From: JANWYT01 sp034437555 | GTDB taxonomy: Bacteria > Chloroflexota > Anaerolineae > Aggregatilineales > Phototrophicaceae | Reading direction: 5' to 3' | DNA length: 64,000 nucleotides | NCBI GenBank assembly: GCA_034437555.1 | Contig: DAOTTQ010000013.1 | Span: 62,001-126,000, forward strand | Part shown: positions 36,248-45,524 of the stretch, piece after piece | How the letters are laid out: every line of letters starts with the position of its first letter | How positions within the stretch are numbered: the first letter of the stretch is position 1 | The notes under the pieces: model-generated | What the model saw: the letters and a program-made list of their open reading frames with translations, nothing else | Told to the model about the DNA's origin: nothing | Database searches by the model: none | Translations under genes and position numbers: made by a program

Positions 36248-38038
36248 ATGGCAGGACTACCAACTTACCGTGTAATGCTGGTTCTAATTGAGAACATTTA
36301 CCTTACCGAATGGCTAACGCTTGCCAAACACCTTGCCTCTACGGAGTGCGAGATTCATTTGCGGGGCATGGTGATACAGCCCGCCCATCTTTCCCTTAGT
36401 GAAGGGGTGCTTCAGGTGCAACAGTGGCGCGATAGCCTGCTAAAGGTTGCCACAGATTTACCCGAAGTTCATGACGAAGTGCGTGTTTATGTCGATTATG
36501 ACCCCTACCCCCGTATTTTAGAAGATGTCAAAGCCCTAGAGATTGATTTGTTGGTGATGCAATGGTCAATTAGCAGTGCCACCCATAATGCCACCAACAT
36601 CATGCTCCAATCTGCGCCGTGTGACATGGTGCTATTGGATGGCATTGTAACAGAAGGGCAAGAAGGCGTGCTATTGTCTTTGCGTGGGGGTCCCAATATG
36701 ACACTGGGCTTGCGTGTGGCAAAAGCACTGGCAGATACCGCGCCTATCACGTTGTTTCACGCCACAGACCGCCAGCGCATTGCCCCCGACATGAAGTTTC
36801 TTATTCGTTCAGAACCGCAAATTGGGCGTGTGGTAACGGCAGTAGGTGATATTGCCGAGAGCATTTTAGACGAATCACATGGGCATAAAGCGGTGGTGAT
36901 GGGCGCAACGTTTTATGAACCTGATGCTCAACACAGTGGCGTTAGCCCCCTAACCAGCGTGATTCGCCAGCATATCACCCAGCCCATTGCGTTGGTGCGT
37001 GCGTGGCATCCCGAAGCCATCGAAACCCACTTACCCCCAACCACAGAAGAAAACCTATCCACACGGGTTGACCGCTGGTTTGCCGAAAATACGTTTGATA
37101 GTAGCGAATTTAGTGATTTACACGCGCTTCTTGCTCTAAAGCAGAAGCAGGGGCTAACGATTAGTGTGGGATTGCCCGCCCTTAATGAAGAAGCTACCGT
37201 TGGCAATGTCATTCGTACCCTGCAAAAGACACTGATGGAAGATGTGCCACTGATAGATGAAATTGTCCTGATAGACAGCAATTCTACCGACAACACGATT
37301 GCCATTGCCGAATCTTTGGGGGTAACGGTGTATAAACACCCCGACATTTTGCCCGAAGCTGGCACACACAGGGGCAAGGGTGAAGCCCTTTGGAAAAGCC
37401 TGCACGTTCTAAAGGGTGACATCATCGCATGGGTTGACACCGACATTACCAATATCCACCCGCGCTTTATTTACGGGTTGTTGGGTCCCCTGTTGATGTA
37501 TCCGCGTGTGCAATACGTCAAGGGCTTTTATCAACGCCCCATCAAGGTGGACGATAAGATGCAGGCTTTTGGGGGCGGGCGCGTTACAGAACTGGTGGCA
37601 CGCCCTTGGTTAAACTTGTTTTATCCTGAACTTTCGGGGGTGATACAACCGCTTTCGGGTGAATATGCGGGCAGGCGAGAAGCCCTAGAGCGCGTGCCGT
37701 TTTTTAGTGGCTATGGCGTAGAAACGGGCTTGCTGATAGACCTCCTAGAACACTATGGGCTACAGGGTATTGCACAAACCAATCTTGAAGTGCGCGTGCA
37801 TCATAATCAGCCGTTGGTGGGCTTAAGCAAAATGGCGTTTGCTATCTTACAAGTGTTCATAGACCGCCTGGAACATCGTTTTGAAACGACCTTACTGGAC
37901 AAAGCAAACCGAAGCATGAAGCTGATTGTGCAAGAACCCGACCGCTTTGGGCTAGAGATTGCTGAAATTAGCGATATAGAACGCCCGCCGATGCGCTCTT
38001 TACCCGAATATTTGAGCAAGTTTTACCCAAATACCTAA
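36248..38038 (+). CDS. gpgS: Universal stress protein domain fused to glucosyl-3-phosphoglycerate synthase-like GT2
   Basis: 596 residues. Residues 1 to about 270 have the alternating pattern of universal stress proteins (MLVLIENIYLTEW start, LLVMQW, VVMGATFYEPDA), partly duplicated. From about 298 there is a family-2 glycosyltransferase: ISVGLPALNEEATVG, IDSNSTDNT, GKGEALWKS, WVDTDI metal site, and GGGRVTELVARPWLN with PLSGEYAGRRE and GVETGLLID as in GpgS. GpgS makes glucosyl-3-phosphoglycerate, a precursor of the solute glucosylglycerate or of methylglucose lipopolysaccharide. The USP fusion suggests nucleotide or stress control of synthesis. No phosphatase (GpgP) gene is next to it. The exact sugar nucleotide is not provable here. 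Confidence 0.8.
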   Translation: MAGLPTYRVMLVLIENIYLTEWLTLAKHLASTECEIHLRGMVIQPAHLSLSEGVLQVQQWRDSLLKVATDLPEVHDEVRVYVDYDPYPRILEDVKALEIDLLVMQWSISSATHNATNIMLQSAPCDMVLLDGIVTEGQEGVLLSLRGGPNMTLGLRVAKALADTAPITLFHATDRQRIAPDMKFLIRSEPQIGRVVTAVGDIAESILDESHGHKAVVMGATFYEPDAQHSGVSPLTSVIRQHITQPIALVRAWHPEAIETHLPPTTEENLSTRVDRWFAENTFDSSEFSDLHALLALKQKQGLTISVGLPALNEEATVGNVIRTLQKTLMEDVPLIDEIVLIDSNSTDNTIAIAESLGVTVYKHPDILPEAGTHRGKGEALWKSLHVLKGDIIAWVDTDITNIHPRFIYGLLGPLLMYPRVQYVKGFYQRPIKVDDKMQAFGGGRVTELVARPWLNLFYPELSGVIQPLSGEYAGRREALERVPFFSGYGVETGLLIDLLEHYGLQGIAQTNLEVRVHHNQPLVGLSKMAFAILQVFIDRLEHRFETTLLDKANRSMKLIVQEPDRFGLEIAEISDIERPPMRSLPEYLSKFYPNT

Positions 38039-38101
38039 CGAAAAATGCCCGTTCTTGTTACAATGTGTGGCTATACGTGACAATAACTAGGACGGCAAAG
38101 T

Positions 38102-39145
38102 ATGTTACTAAAGGAACTTTCGCAAGCCATTGGCGTAAGTGGTGATGAGGGCGCAGTACGCGCTCTTATCCACGATGCCATCAAGGATGATGTAACCGAC
38201 ATTACCATAGACAGCATTGGCAACCTGACCGCCTTTAAGAAGGGAACAGGAACGCAAGCCTTGCGCGTTATGCTGGATGCCCACATGGACGAAGTGGGTT
38301 TTATGGTGATGGGGTTTGATAGTGATGGGCTAATACGCTTTGCCAACGTGGGCGGTATTGACCCGCGTATTATGTTGGGCTTGCGTGTAAAGGTGGGCAA
38401 GAAGGGATTAAATGGCATTATTTTGTCTACGCCCATTCACCATAGCAAAGATCAAACGGCGAAAGCCATTAAAGACTTACGCATAGATATTGGCGCAACC
38501 AGCAAATCAGGCGCAGAAGGCTTGGTGAGCTTGGGTGAGCGCATTGCGTTTGATAGTGAGTATATCGAAGTCAGCGACACCGTACTAAGAGGTAAGGCGT
38601 TTGATGACCGTGTGGGCTGTTCTATTCTCATTGATGTGCTAAAGGGTGGTAACTACCCTGTGGACATTGTGGCTTCGTTTAGTGTGCAAGAAGAAATTGG
38701 CTTAAGGGGCGCAAAAATTGCCGCCAACCGCCTAAAGCCCGACCTCGCGATTGCCCTAGAGGGTACAACTGCCCACGATGTGCCATTGGGCGATGCCGAC
38801 CCCGACGACCTGATGATTCCAAACCCTGTATGCCGTATGGGGGCGGGACCTGCCATTACGGTGATGGATGCCAGCATGATTGCTTCACCCCGTTTAACGC
38901 AGTTTATTCGCCAAACAGCCACCACTCACAACATTCCACACCAGCTTAAAACGGCGCGCGGCGGTGGCACAGACGCAGGAAGCATCCACCTGACGCAATC
39001 GGGCGTGCCTTCTGCGGTGATTAGCATGCCCTGCCGTTATATTCACAGCCCGCACGCTTATTTAAGCAAAACAGATTATCAGCACATGCTAGAGCTTGTA
39101 AAAGCGGTCTTAAATTCGCTCACTAGTGATGCCATTAAAGGGTAA
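38102..39145 (+). CDS. M42 family metallo-aminopeptidase (first of tandem pair)
   Basis: 347 residues. Metal ligands are visible: His-Met-Asp in LDAHMDEVGF, Asp in AFDDRVGC, Glu-Glu in VQEEIGLRGA, and His in the C-terminal CRYIHSPH. These dinuclear-zinc peptidases form tetrahedral dodecamers that trim peptides in the cytoplasm. AGGA lies 9 bases before the ATG. It is followed 208 bp later by a second M42 gene, with a broken small ORF between. Confidence 0.9.
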   Translation: MLLKELSQAIGVSGDEGAVRALIHDAIKDDVTDITIDSIGNLTAFKKGTGTQALRVMLDAHMDEVGFMVMGFDSDGLIRFANVGGIDPRIMLGLRVKVGKKGLNGIILSTPIHHSKDQTAKAIKDLRIDIGATSKSGAEGLVSLGERIAFDSEYIEVSDTVLRGKAFDDRVGCSILIDVLKGGNYPVDIVASFSVQEEIGLRGAKIAANRLKPDLAIALEGTTAHDVPLGDADPDDLMIPNPVCRMGAGPAITVMDASMIASPRLTQFIRQTATTHNIPHQLKTARGGGTDAGSIHLTQSGVPSAVISMPCRYIHSPHAYLSKTDYQHMLELVKAVLNSLTSDAIKG

Positions 39146-39151
39146 AAAGCC

Positions 39152-39288
39152 ATGCCAATCACATTTAATCGTGTTGAACCACGCATCACTCGCCCACCTT
39201 TCAAACAGGCTTGTTAAAAGCCCGTGAGATGGTAAAAGGCTATCTTGCTCAACAAAACGCCGATACAGAACCATCGGACGAACCCTAA
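39152..39288 (+). pseudogene. Possible broken small gene between the M42 pair
   Basis: From ATG 39152 a frame reads MPITFNRVEPRITRPPFKQAC then stops at 39215. One base back, the frame continues as LLKAREMVKGYLAQQN and ends at a TAA at 39286-39288. Joined, the parts give a roughly 45-residue protein-like sequence ahead of the second peptidase. No slippery heptamer is seen at the junction, so a simple indel, or a sequencing error, is more likely than programmed frameshifting. Confidence 0.35.
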
Positions 39289-39353
39289 TCTTTTGCCCGT
39301 GTGGGCATGATACACACAACAACAAAACCACTTATCCAGAGGACTAAAACCAC

Positions 39354-40346
39354 ATGCTAGAACTCATTAAAAAATTAACCGAGGCGTGGGGCCCCAGTGG
39401 CTATGAACATCACGTTCGCGCCGTCATCCAAGAAGAAGTTGCCCCTTATTGTGACGAAATAACCGTAGACGGCTTAGGAAACCTAATTTGCCGTGTGGGG
39501 AGTGGGGGCAAGAAAGTTTTGATTGCCTCACACATGGATGAAATTGGCATGATGGCAACCTATCAAGAACCGACGACCCAATACTTGCGCTTTACGCCTA
39601 TTGGCGGCTTGCTGTATACGTCAATGCACGGCAACCGCGTGAAGTTTGAAGATGGCACAATCGGCGTGATTGCTATTCATGACGCTTTTGGTAAGGGGCG
39701 GACGGCGGCTGCCGATGCTGATAGCTTCTTTATTGACGTACAAAATGAAGATGGCGCAGTTGTCCCAGAGGGTAGCCCCGCAGCATTTTGGCGCGAGATG
39801 GACGTGCGCGGACAGCGCGTGATAGCGAAGTCTTTAGATGACCGTATTGGCTGTGTGGTGGCTATTGAAACAATGAAACGCCTGAACAAGCAAACGCCAA
39901 ACACGCTTTACTTTGCGTTTACAGTGCAAGAAGAAGTGGGCTTGCGTGGGGCGCGTGTGGCAGCACAGGGCGTAAACCCCGACCTAGCGATTGCACTTGA
40001 TGTTACGGCAACAGGCGATGAAATTAACAATCGTAAAATGTCGGTTAAGCTGGGCGGTGGGGCTGCCATTAAGGTCATTGACGGCGGACACATTGTGCCA
40101 CCCCAAATTAAGCAATGGATGATAGACCGCGCCGAAGCCGACGGCATTCCGTATCAATTGGAATTGCTAACGGGCGGTACAACCGATGCATCAGCCATGC
40201 AATTGGCACATAGTGGCGTTCCGAGTGGCTGTATTAGTATTCCTACGCGCTTTTTGCACACTACCAGCGAAACCGTAGACCTGCGCGACGTGAGCGCGTG
40301 CATTGACCTTCTAACGGGCTTGCTGAAAAACCCCGCACTTTCTTAA
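39354..40346 (+). CDS. M42 family metallo-aminopeptidase (second of tandem pair)
   Basis: 330 residues, about as long as the first copy but clearly divergent. Ligands are conserved: ASHMDEIGM, SLDDRIGC, VQEEVGLRGA. The C-terminal His motif is RFLHTTSE rather than RYIHSPH, which may change the specificity pocket, as M42 enzymes with different preferences (Glu, Leu, Lys or Tyr peptidases) often occur as paralogues. AGAGGA precedes the ATG. A hairpin lies after the stop at 40361-40391. Confidence 0.9.
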   Translation: MLELIKKLTEAWGPSGYEHHVRAVIQEEVAPYCDEITVDGLGNLICRVGSGGKKVLIASHMDEIGMMATYQEPTTQYLRFTPIGGLLYTSMHGNRVKFEDGTIGVIAIHDAFGKGRTAAADADSFFIDVQNEDGAVVPEGSPAAFWREMDVRGQRVIAKSLDDRIGCVVAIETMKRLNKQTPNTLYFAFTVQEEVGLRGARVAAQGVNPDLAIALDVTATGDEINNRKMSVKLGGGAAIKVIDGGHIVPPQIKQWMIDRAEADGIPYQLELLTGGTTDASAMQLAHSGVPSGCISIPTRFLHTTSETVDLRDVSACIDLLTGLLKNPALS

Positions 40347-40360
40347 ACCTCACAATGCAA

Positions 40361-40391
40361 AAGGGGGAGGGCAAAAAACACCCTCCCCCTT
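40361..40391. terminator. Strong hairpin between M42 and SH3 protein genes
   Basis: AAGGGGGAGGG (40361-40371) pairs with CCCTCCCCCTT (40381-40391). The following T run is poor on the plus strand and short on the minus strand. It lies between convergent genes. Confidence 0.65.
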
Positions 40392-40415
40392 GCTAAAAAC
40401 TATCGTGTGATGGGC

Positions 40416-41903
40416 TTAACCGCCCGTAGCAATAATGCTATAGCTTACGCTACTGCCACTTTCTACACGAATAAAGAAGCTGAACTGATTACTATCAAAC
40501 CCAAAGAAATTGCTGGTAGAGCCATTGCAAACATTGTTGGTGGGCGCGTTTGCGCCTGCTGTTCCCCAAGTTAAATTAGTGGCGTTGCAAGTAAGCACAA
40601 AGTTCACTTGCTTGGTAGAGTTTGCGCCCTGATTGGTGATGCCATCGATACTAACCCGTACCAAGTGCCAGCCGGGCGAGCTGATGGTGTTGTTAAAGAT
40701 TTGTGCATCGTTCACATTCTGCTGTATCACAAAAGAGAATTGTGTGGGCGAAGACGGGAACTCTTGGGGTAACGCCGTATTTGTAGGCGTAGGTGTGGGC
40801 TGATTCTGGTCTAGGGTGGCGGTTGCCGTAGGTGTTGGTTGATTCTGGTTTCCGCCAGTGGTTGCCGTAGGTGTGGGTGTGGACTGTACGACAGGTAGGG
40901 GTGGCGGTTGTACAGTGGGCAAACTGGCGCATGACGCACCCTGTGCGATGGTGATGCTTGTGTTTGCGCTCACCCACACCGTTTGACCGCGATAAGTGCC
41001 TGTGTACCAGCCATTAGCGATGCCTGTGGCAGTGACGTATTCGTTGCCGATGAGTGAGCCAATGGTGGCATAGTCTGTGCTGGGCCCACTACGCAGGTTT
41101 ACGCCACCTGCAACTACTGCGAAAACCGCGCAAATATTTTCTGGGGCTACGCCGACGGTGTTTGTGGTAGCTGGTGCAGATGAGCTTGTGCCTGCGCCTG
41201 TTGTGCCACCCCGTGAAATGGTGACGCTCCCTGTCGATGTGGCATCGGGGCTATTGATTATCAGTTCGTAATTGCCACTGCCCGCGGGCAAGGCAAAACT
41301 AACGGCAGGCAGTAACCCACCAATAGAAGCAATCACGTTGCCGTTGGCATCACGTACCTGCACCGACAATGGAAGGTTAGGGGAGGCTTGCACAGAGATC
41401 ACTTGAGTACTGTCGGGCGAAAGAGGCAAGCTATATGATTGTGGTGGTGTTTGGGGCGACACAAACACTTCGGTGGGATCATTGGCTAAAAATTGGCTGG
41501 CAACAGGCGGACTCACCTGAAGCGAGACCGTGTAGCTGTTAAAGACACCGTTGGCACTGCCCACCAGGATGCTGTACGTACCGTCTTGGGGGAGACGTGC
41601 CGTAATGCGTGCATCATTGCTCATGGGGGTGAGGGGGTCTTGGTTGCTAAACCCTAATTGACCCGCACCGCCTAAGAGTGTGAGCGTGGGCTGAAAGTCG
41701 TTTGCCCACCCTAAGGCATAAATTGTAACCACGTCATTGGCTACGCCGTTAAAGATGTATAAAACCTGTGGAACTGTGTTATCCAATTTATCGGGAACGG
41801 TCATGCCATACGACAAAATGCCCCCTTGTGCTTGGGTCATGATGCTAAAAAGTAAGACCACGCTCATGACCAATGTCAGTAAGCTCATTTTTCTTTTGTG
41901 CAT
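40416..41903 (-). CDS. Secreted SH3-domain protein with pre-peptidase-like domain
   Basis: 495 residues. Signal peptide 1-26 (LLTLVMSVVLLFSIMTQAQG). Residues about 30-135 resemble a PPC-type beta-sandwich (GTYSILVGSANGVFNSYTVSL). A second sandwich runs to about 235, followed by a Ser/Thr/Ala-rich stretch and an SH3b-type domain GVNLRSGPSTDYATIGSLIG near 265-320. A Thr/Pro/Gln-rich stalk (TPTPTATT) leads to a C-terminal beta domain of about 110 residues with two Cys. AGGAG precedes the ATG. Likely a cell-surface binding protein; ligand unknown. Confidence 0.72.
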   Translation of the reverse strand: MHKRKMSLLTLVMSVVLLFSIMTQAQGGILSYGMTVPDKLDNTVPQVLYIFNGVANDVVTIYALGWANDFQPTLTLLGGAGQLGFSNQDPLTPMSNDARITARLPQDGTYSILVGSANGVFNSYTVSLQVSPPVASQFLANDPTEVFVSPQTPPQSYSLPLSPDSTQVISVQASPNLPLSVQVRDANGNVIASIGGLLPAVSFALPAGSGNYELIINSPDATSTGSVTISRGGTTGAGTSSSAPATTNTVGVAPENICAVFAVVAGGVNLRSGPSTDYATIGSLIGNEYVTATGIANGWYTGTYRGQTVWVSANTSITIAQGASCASLPTVQPPPLPVVQSTPTPTATTGGNQNQPTPTATATLDQNQPTPTPTNTALPQEFPSSPTQFSFVIQQNVNDAQIFNNTISSPGWHLVRVSIDGITNQGANSTKQVNFVLTCNATNLTWGTAGANAPTNNVCNGSTSNFFGFDSNQFSFFIRVESGSSVSYSIIATGG

Positions 41904-42023
41904 TAGTTCTCTCCTAAAATAGTCTAACAGAGCTTTACAAAAGTGTTTCTTATCCTATAGTATGGGCGCGTTTCTTATTTCACGCAAACACACCCACCCC
42001 TTTAGAACCCGTTGTAAGCTCTA

Positions 42024-43427
42024 TTAGGGCGACCCCAAGACCATTTGCAAATACGCTTGGGCAATGCTTTGGCGTTCATAAATGTGGGCAATCAGCCCTT
42101 CTACGCCGTCATCAAAGGCATTTGGCACGCGCAAATTTGTATAGAGGGGCTGTTCTTGTTGCACATAGGGCGCAATGAGCAGGGCGAGTGTGCGAACCCG
42201 TTGTTCTAGGGTACTGGCGACAAACACGCGCTCACTAAGGGCTTGGACGTGGCGTATATATCTTTCATGGTAAACGGGTTCATCTAGCAAATAACGAATT
42301 AACGCCCACTCTGCGCCAATGTTTTGATGCCCTAACGTGGTCATGGGGTTAAGACTGTCGGCTGTGTGTTGTGAGCCAATGCGCCTCATCAGTGCAAAAT
42401 CAAAGTCCCATGGAATCCACGTTAATTGTCGGGCAGGGATGTTTTGGTATAGGAAGTAATTGCGCCCAAAAACCCCATAGGTATCAAAATTTAACACAAG
42501 GCTATTGATAGCAAGCCAACGCAAAAAGCCTTCAACATCAAACACGGCTTCTAAATTTTGTCGCCACTCTGTTGGATTGCTCTGGCGAGTTTCGCTGTGT
42601 AGTGCATCAAACAACGCTTTCACGTCGCTATAGTCAGTGCTATCAGCATTTGTTTGGCGCACAAAGTCACTTTCTAGGAATGTGCCTGTGGCAAAGGTTG
42701 CGCCTTGCCCTTCAGGTTGATATAAGTTGCCTTCTGCGTTCTCAAATTGGGTTTGAAGCACGGTGTCATCAATGATTTCAGTGGCGGTGTATAGCCCAAA
42801 GTAAATATCACCTTCGCCATAGTTAACATAGACCGCATAGAATGCCGTTTGTGGGGTAATGACCCCCGCCTGTGTAAAAATTTCGCTAGTCATCTTTTGG
42901 CGTAGGAGCGTATCATCCGCCCAGTGATTGGCGAAACTAAGTTTCTGGAAGCCGTAAAAACGCTGGTTGCGAATTTGCGGATACTCATCCTCAAAATTAT
43001 CAAAGTTTAAGCGAAACGGCAGTTTATAAATGCCTCGCGCCCATGTTCCCTGTAATGAAGAACTGCCCTTAAAGCGAATCCCAATGTGTTGCCATTCACG
43101 TCCATTAAATGCCAGCGTGGCATCTACCCAAATGGGCGTTGGGCTAATACCCTCAACAATCTCGGTGGTACTTCCGCCCCGTGAAAACCCAAAAGAGCCT
43201 AAGCGGTCGGTCATATCCTGAAGCATGGTTTGCCAGTTTTGGGGTGTTAGCGTAATGGTTATGGTGTTGACGGTGTTCTGGGGAAACACGATAGCATAAT
43301 CTAGGGGGGCGCGGTTGCTATGGGTGATTTCTTCCCATCCTTCGGGGCGGTCTTGGGCGTGTGCTAATGTGGATAACGAAAAGAGCAGTGTAAAAAGGGC
43401 AACTAAGCGTGTGCGTTTGCGAGTCAT
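42024..43427 (-). CDS. CotH-like protein kinase family, secreted
   Basis: 467 residues with a signal peptide (LVALFTLLFSLSTLAHAQ). The CotH family pattern is clear: VGIRFKGSSS-type motif (IGIRFKGSSSLQG), LPFRLNFDNFE, LSFANHWADDTLLRQKM, YFGLYTATEIIDD, and WIPWDFDFAL with the DFD metal motif. CotH proteins are atypical secreted kinases first known from spore coats, and are also common in non-sporing Chloroflexota. Its start codon lies 3 bp after the stop of the DUF4956 gene, so they are translated together. The usual third partner, a VTC-type polyphosphate polymerase, is absent here. Confidence 0.87.
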   Translation of the reverse strand: MTRKRTRLVALFTLLFSLSTLAHAQDRPEGWEEITHSNRAPLDYAIVFPQNTVNTITITLTPQNWQTMLQDMTDRLGSFGFSRGGSTTEIVEGISPTPIWVDATLAFNGREWQHIGIRFKGSSSLQGTWARGIYKLPFRLNFDNFEDEYPQIRNQRFYGFQKLSFANHWADDTLLRQKMTSEIFTQAGVITPQTAFYAVYVNYGEGDIYFGLYTATEIIDDTVLQTQFENAEGNLYQPEGQGATFATGTFLESDFVRQTNADSTDYSDVKALFDALHSETRQSNPTEWRQNLEAVFDVEGFLRWLAINSLVLNFDTYGVFGRNYFLYQNIPARQLTWIPWDFDFALMRRIGSQHTADSLNPMTTLGHQNIGAEWALIRYLLDEPVYHERYIRHVQALSERVFVASTLEQRVRTLALLIAPYVQQEQPLYTNLRVPNAFDDGVEGLIAHIYERQSIAQAYLQMVLGSP

Positions 43428-43430
43428 GAA

Positions 43431-44054
43431 TTAGCTCTCCGAACTGTCATCTTCTAGCGAAAGGTCGTCATCTTCGGCGTTAAGGCTGTGCGCGTCATAA
43501 TATACTTTCAGGTCTACAACCCCCTTCACAAAGTTTAATCGCCCAATGCTTACCCGCGTGACGGGCAAGCCCGTGAGTTGGTGTAAGTCATCTAGTAAGG
43601 CTTGGCGATGTTCGGGGCGAATAAGGTCAATGCGCCCATAAGTAACCGTTTTGCGCTTTTCATACCGAAAGCCCCATCCGCGCTCTACCAACCAAAGCAC
43701 GCCAATGGTAGCGGTATTTGCTACTAAAAAGGCTTGTGGGCGAGCAATAATTGAAACCGAATTGATGACGGGCAAGGCAATAAGTACGAAAAGATAGGTC
43801 ATCTCGCGGATGGGAATGGTATCGGTGCGATAACGCAAAATAGAGAAAATTGCAAATAAGCCAAACCCCACACCTAGCCCGATGTCCCCCTGATTTAGTA
43901 AGCCCATCACAAAGAAAACAACCGTGTTTAAGACGAGCAATGCCATCACATAGCTTTGCTTGCGTTGGCGTGGGTAATAGATATAGCGCACAATAAAAAA
44001 TGCCACGGCAAAGTTAAGCCCAAAAGAAAGCAACGACTCTAGCAACAGGCTCAT
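43431..44054 (-). CDS. DUF4956 domain-containing membrane protein
   Basis: 207 residues with four or five hydrophobic segments up to about residue 125, including the family motif GLGVGFGLFAIFSILRYRTD and IPIREMTYLFVLIALPVINS. A soluble C-terminal domain follows (VSIGRLNFVKGVVDLKVYY), ending in an acidic tail (DDDLSLEDDSSES). DUF4956 proteins usually occur with CotH kinases and VTC polyphosphate polymerases, and their function is not established. AGGAG is 5 bases before the ATG. Confidence 0.85.
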   Translation of the reverse strand: MSLLLESLLSFGLNFAVAFFIVRYIYYPRQRKQSYVMALLVLNTVVFFVMGLLNQGDIGLGVGFGLFAIFSILRYRTDTIPIREMTYLFVLIALPVINSVSIIARPQAFLVANTATIGVLWLVERGWGFRYEKRKTVTYGRIDLIRPEHRQALLDDLHQLTGLPVTRVSIGRLNFVKGVVDLKVYYDAHSLNAEDDDLSLEDDSSES

Positions 44055-44232
44055 GATAGCTCCTAATTGAGGGGATGGCGCACAGGATAAAGCGCACTAA
44101 ATCATAATTGTGACAGTATAGCACGATTAATTTAGGGAGTTGCTTACTGTGCTGTTAAGCATCGAATTTAAGGGTCTTGTGATACAATAAAACTCAATAG
44201 TCGCTTATCGCTATGGCAAGGCATATCAAGGC

Positions 44233-44817
44233 ATGGATGACAAATACGCAGGTAAAAAAGCAGAGATTCACGGCAAAATTAAATCGTTGCTGACGGAATT
44301 TACAGAAGGCAAAATTAGCTCAGAACAATTTAACATCATCTATGAACGCTACCAAAGCCAGCTTGAAATTCTCTCGATGAGCGAATCGCTGACAACTTCT
44401 GATGATATGAACACCATTGCTATTCGCCGAGCAACGCAAGCGATGGCTTTGGGAATGGGCATTTATCACCATCGTAGCGGTACAATGATAGAAACGCTGG
44501 GTAATTTTGATTTGCCACCGAGCGCAATTTCTATCACCCTTAACGAATTTTCGGATAAGCTAGAACGCCACGAATTTATAGAGCCACGCATCCAAAAAGG
44601 GATTGCAGGCATGCACTTGGTGTTTATGGCGCGCAAATTTGTAACGGCAATTGTGATTTTTAGAAACGAGCCTGCCCAAGCCCAACTAAGAGATATTGAA
44701 CGCCTTTTGCACGACTTTGAAGAGGCAAACGCCCGTACTCTAGAGGGAACAATGGTAGACTCTAGTAAACTGGCACGCCCCTTTTTGGGGTTCATTAAGC
44801 GAAAATTGGGTGGGTAA
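44233..44817 (+). CDS. Unknown cytoplasmic protein, first gene of a four-gene cluster
   Basis: 194 residues, no signal or membrane segment, no recognised motif. The first 50 residues are helical (KKAEIHGKIKSLLTEFTEGK and EQFNIIYERYQSQLE), like an SHOCT-type short helical pair. The following region has strand-like patterns (FVTAIVIFRNEPAQAQLRDIERLLHDFEEAN) that could be a roadblock/profilin-like fold. Both suggestions are weak. It runs directly into a TPR gene five bases later and so probably works with it. Confidence 0.6.
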   Translation: MDDKYAGKKAEIHGKIKSLLTEFTEGKISSEQFNIIYERYQSQLEILSMSESLTTSDDMNTIAIRRATQAMALGMGIYHHRSGTMIETLGNFDLPPSAISITLNEFSDKLERHEFIEPRIQKGIAGMHLVFMARKFVTAIVIFRNEPAQAQLRDIERLLHDFEEANARTLEGTMVDSSKLARPFLGFIKRKLGG

Positions 44818-44822
44818 ATGCC

Positions 44823-45494
44823 GTGAGTGACGCGCAAGCACAAACACAACTCCTAAGACAAGTACGCCTTGCGTTACAGGCGAACAATTATGCTGTTGCC
44901 ATAGAAAGCCTTACACTGTTGGTGAGCATTGCCGAAACCGACGAAGAATGGGGCGTAATGGCGCGGCACTTGGGTAACCTTGCGCTGACGCACTATCGCA
45001 AAGGCGATTCTGAACAGGCGATAGAGTGCTTTGAGCGTGCGATAGCCTGCGCCCAAAAAGATAATGACCGCCTGACAGAAAACGGTCTCTTAGGCAATAT
45101 GGGGAATGTGCTACGCGAAATGGGGCTATACACCCGCGCCATTATAAGCCTGTCACAGGCATTATTGATTGCCCAAGAAGTGGGTGACGTGCGCGGACGC
45201 GGTATTTGGCTTAGTAATTTGGGGCTGGTGTATGATGATATTCATCAACCCGGCACTGCCCTAGAATATCATCAAGAATCGGTAGACATTGCCCGCCAAT
45301 TGCACGATTCTAGCCAGATGGCGGTGCGCCTAAACCACCTGGCACACAGCCTTTTGGCAGTGGATGACGTAGCGCGTGCTATTCCGTATTTGCAAGAAAG
45401 CGCGGAATTGTATCTGACGTTGGGCAAGCCCCAAGAAGCGTTGGCGTGCTTAAAGCAAGTACAGGCGTTGCTGGAACAGGGGCGTTTTTTTTAA
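44823..45494 (+). CDS. TPR repeat protein
   Basis: 223 residues of near-continuous tetratricopeptide repeats: NNYAVAIESLTLLVSIAE, ALTHYRKGDSEQAIECFERA, GNVLREMGLYTRAIISLSQA, LGLVYDDIHQPGTALEYHQE and AIPYLQESAELYLTLGK. Five to six repeats, no other domain, so a scaffold. GTG start directly after the unknown gene upstream. A short-chain dehydrogenase follows after 30 bp. Confidence 0.78.
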   Translation: MSDAQAQTQLLRQVRLALQANNYAVAIESLTLLVSIAETDEEWGVMARHLGNLALTHYRKGDSEQAIECFERAIACAQKDNDRLTENGLLGNMGNVLREMGLYTRAIISLSQALLIAQEVGDVRGRGIWLSNLGLVYDDIHQPGTALEYHQESVDIARQLHDSSQMAVRLNHLAHSLLAVDDVARAIPYLQESAELYLTLGKPQEALACLKQVQALLEQGRFF

Positions 45495-45524
45495 CACACT
45501 TAAAACACGATTGAGGAGCAAAAA

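Noticed and set aside
36928..37452. Minus-strand 174-codon frame
   Set aside because: Shadow of the GT2 part of the USP-GpgS gene; no motif and no ribosome binding site.
39205..39225. Programmed -1 frameshift in the small ORF
   Set aside because: No slippery heptamer or following structure is seen at the junction, so an indel or sequence error is simpler.
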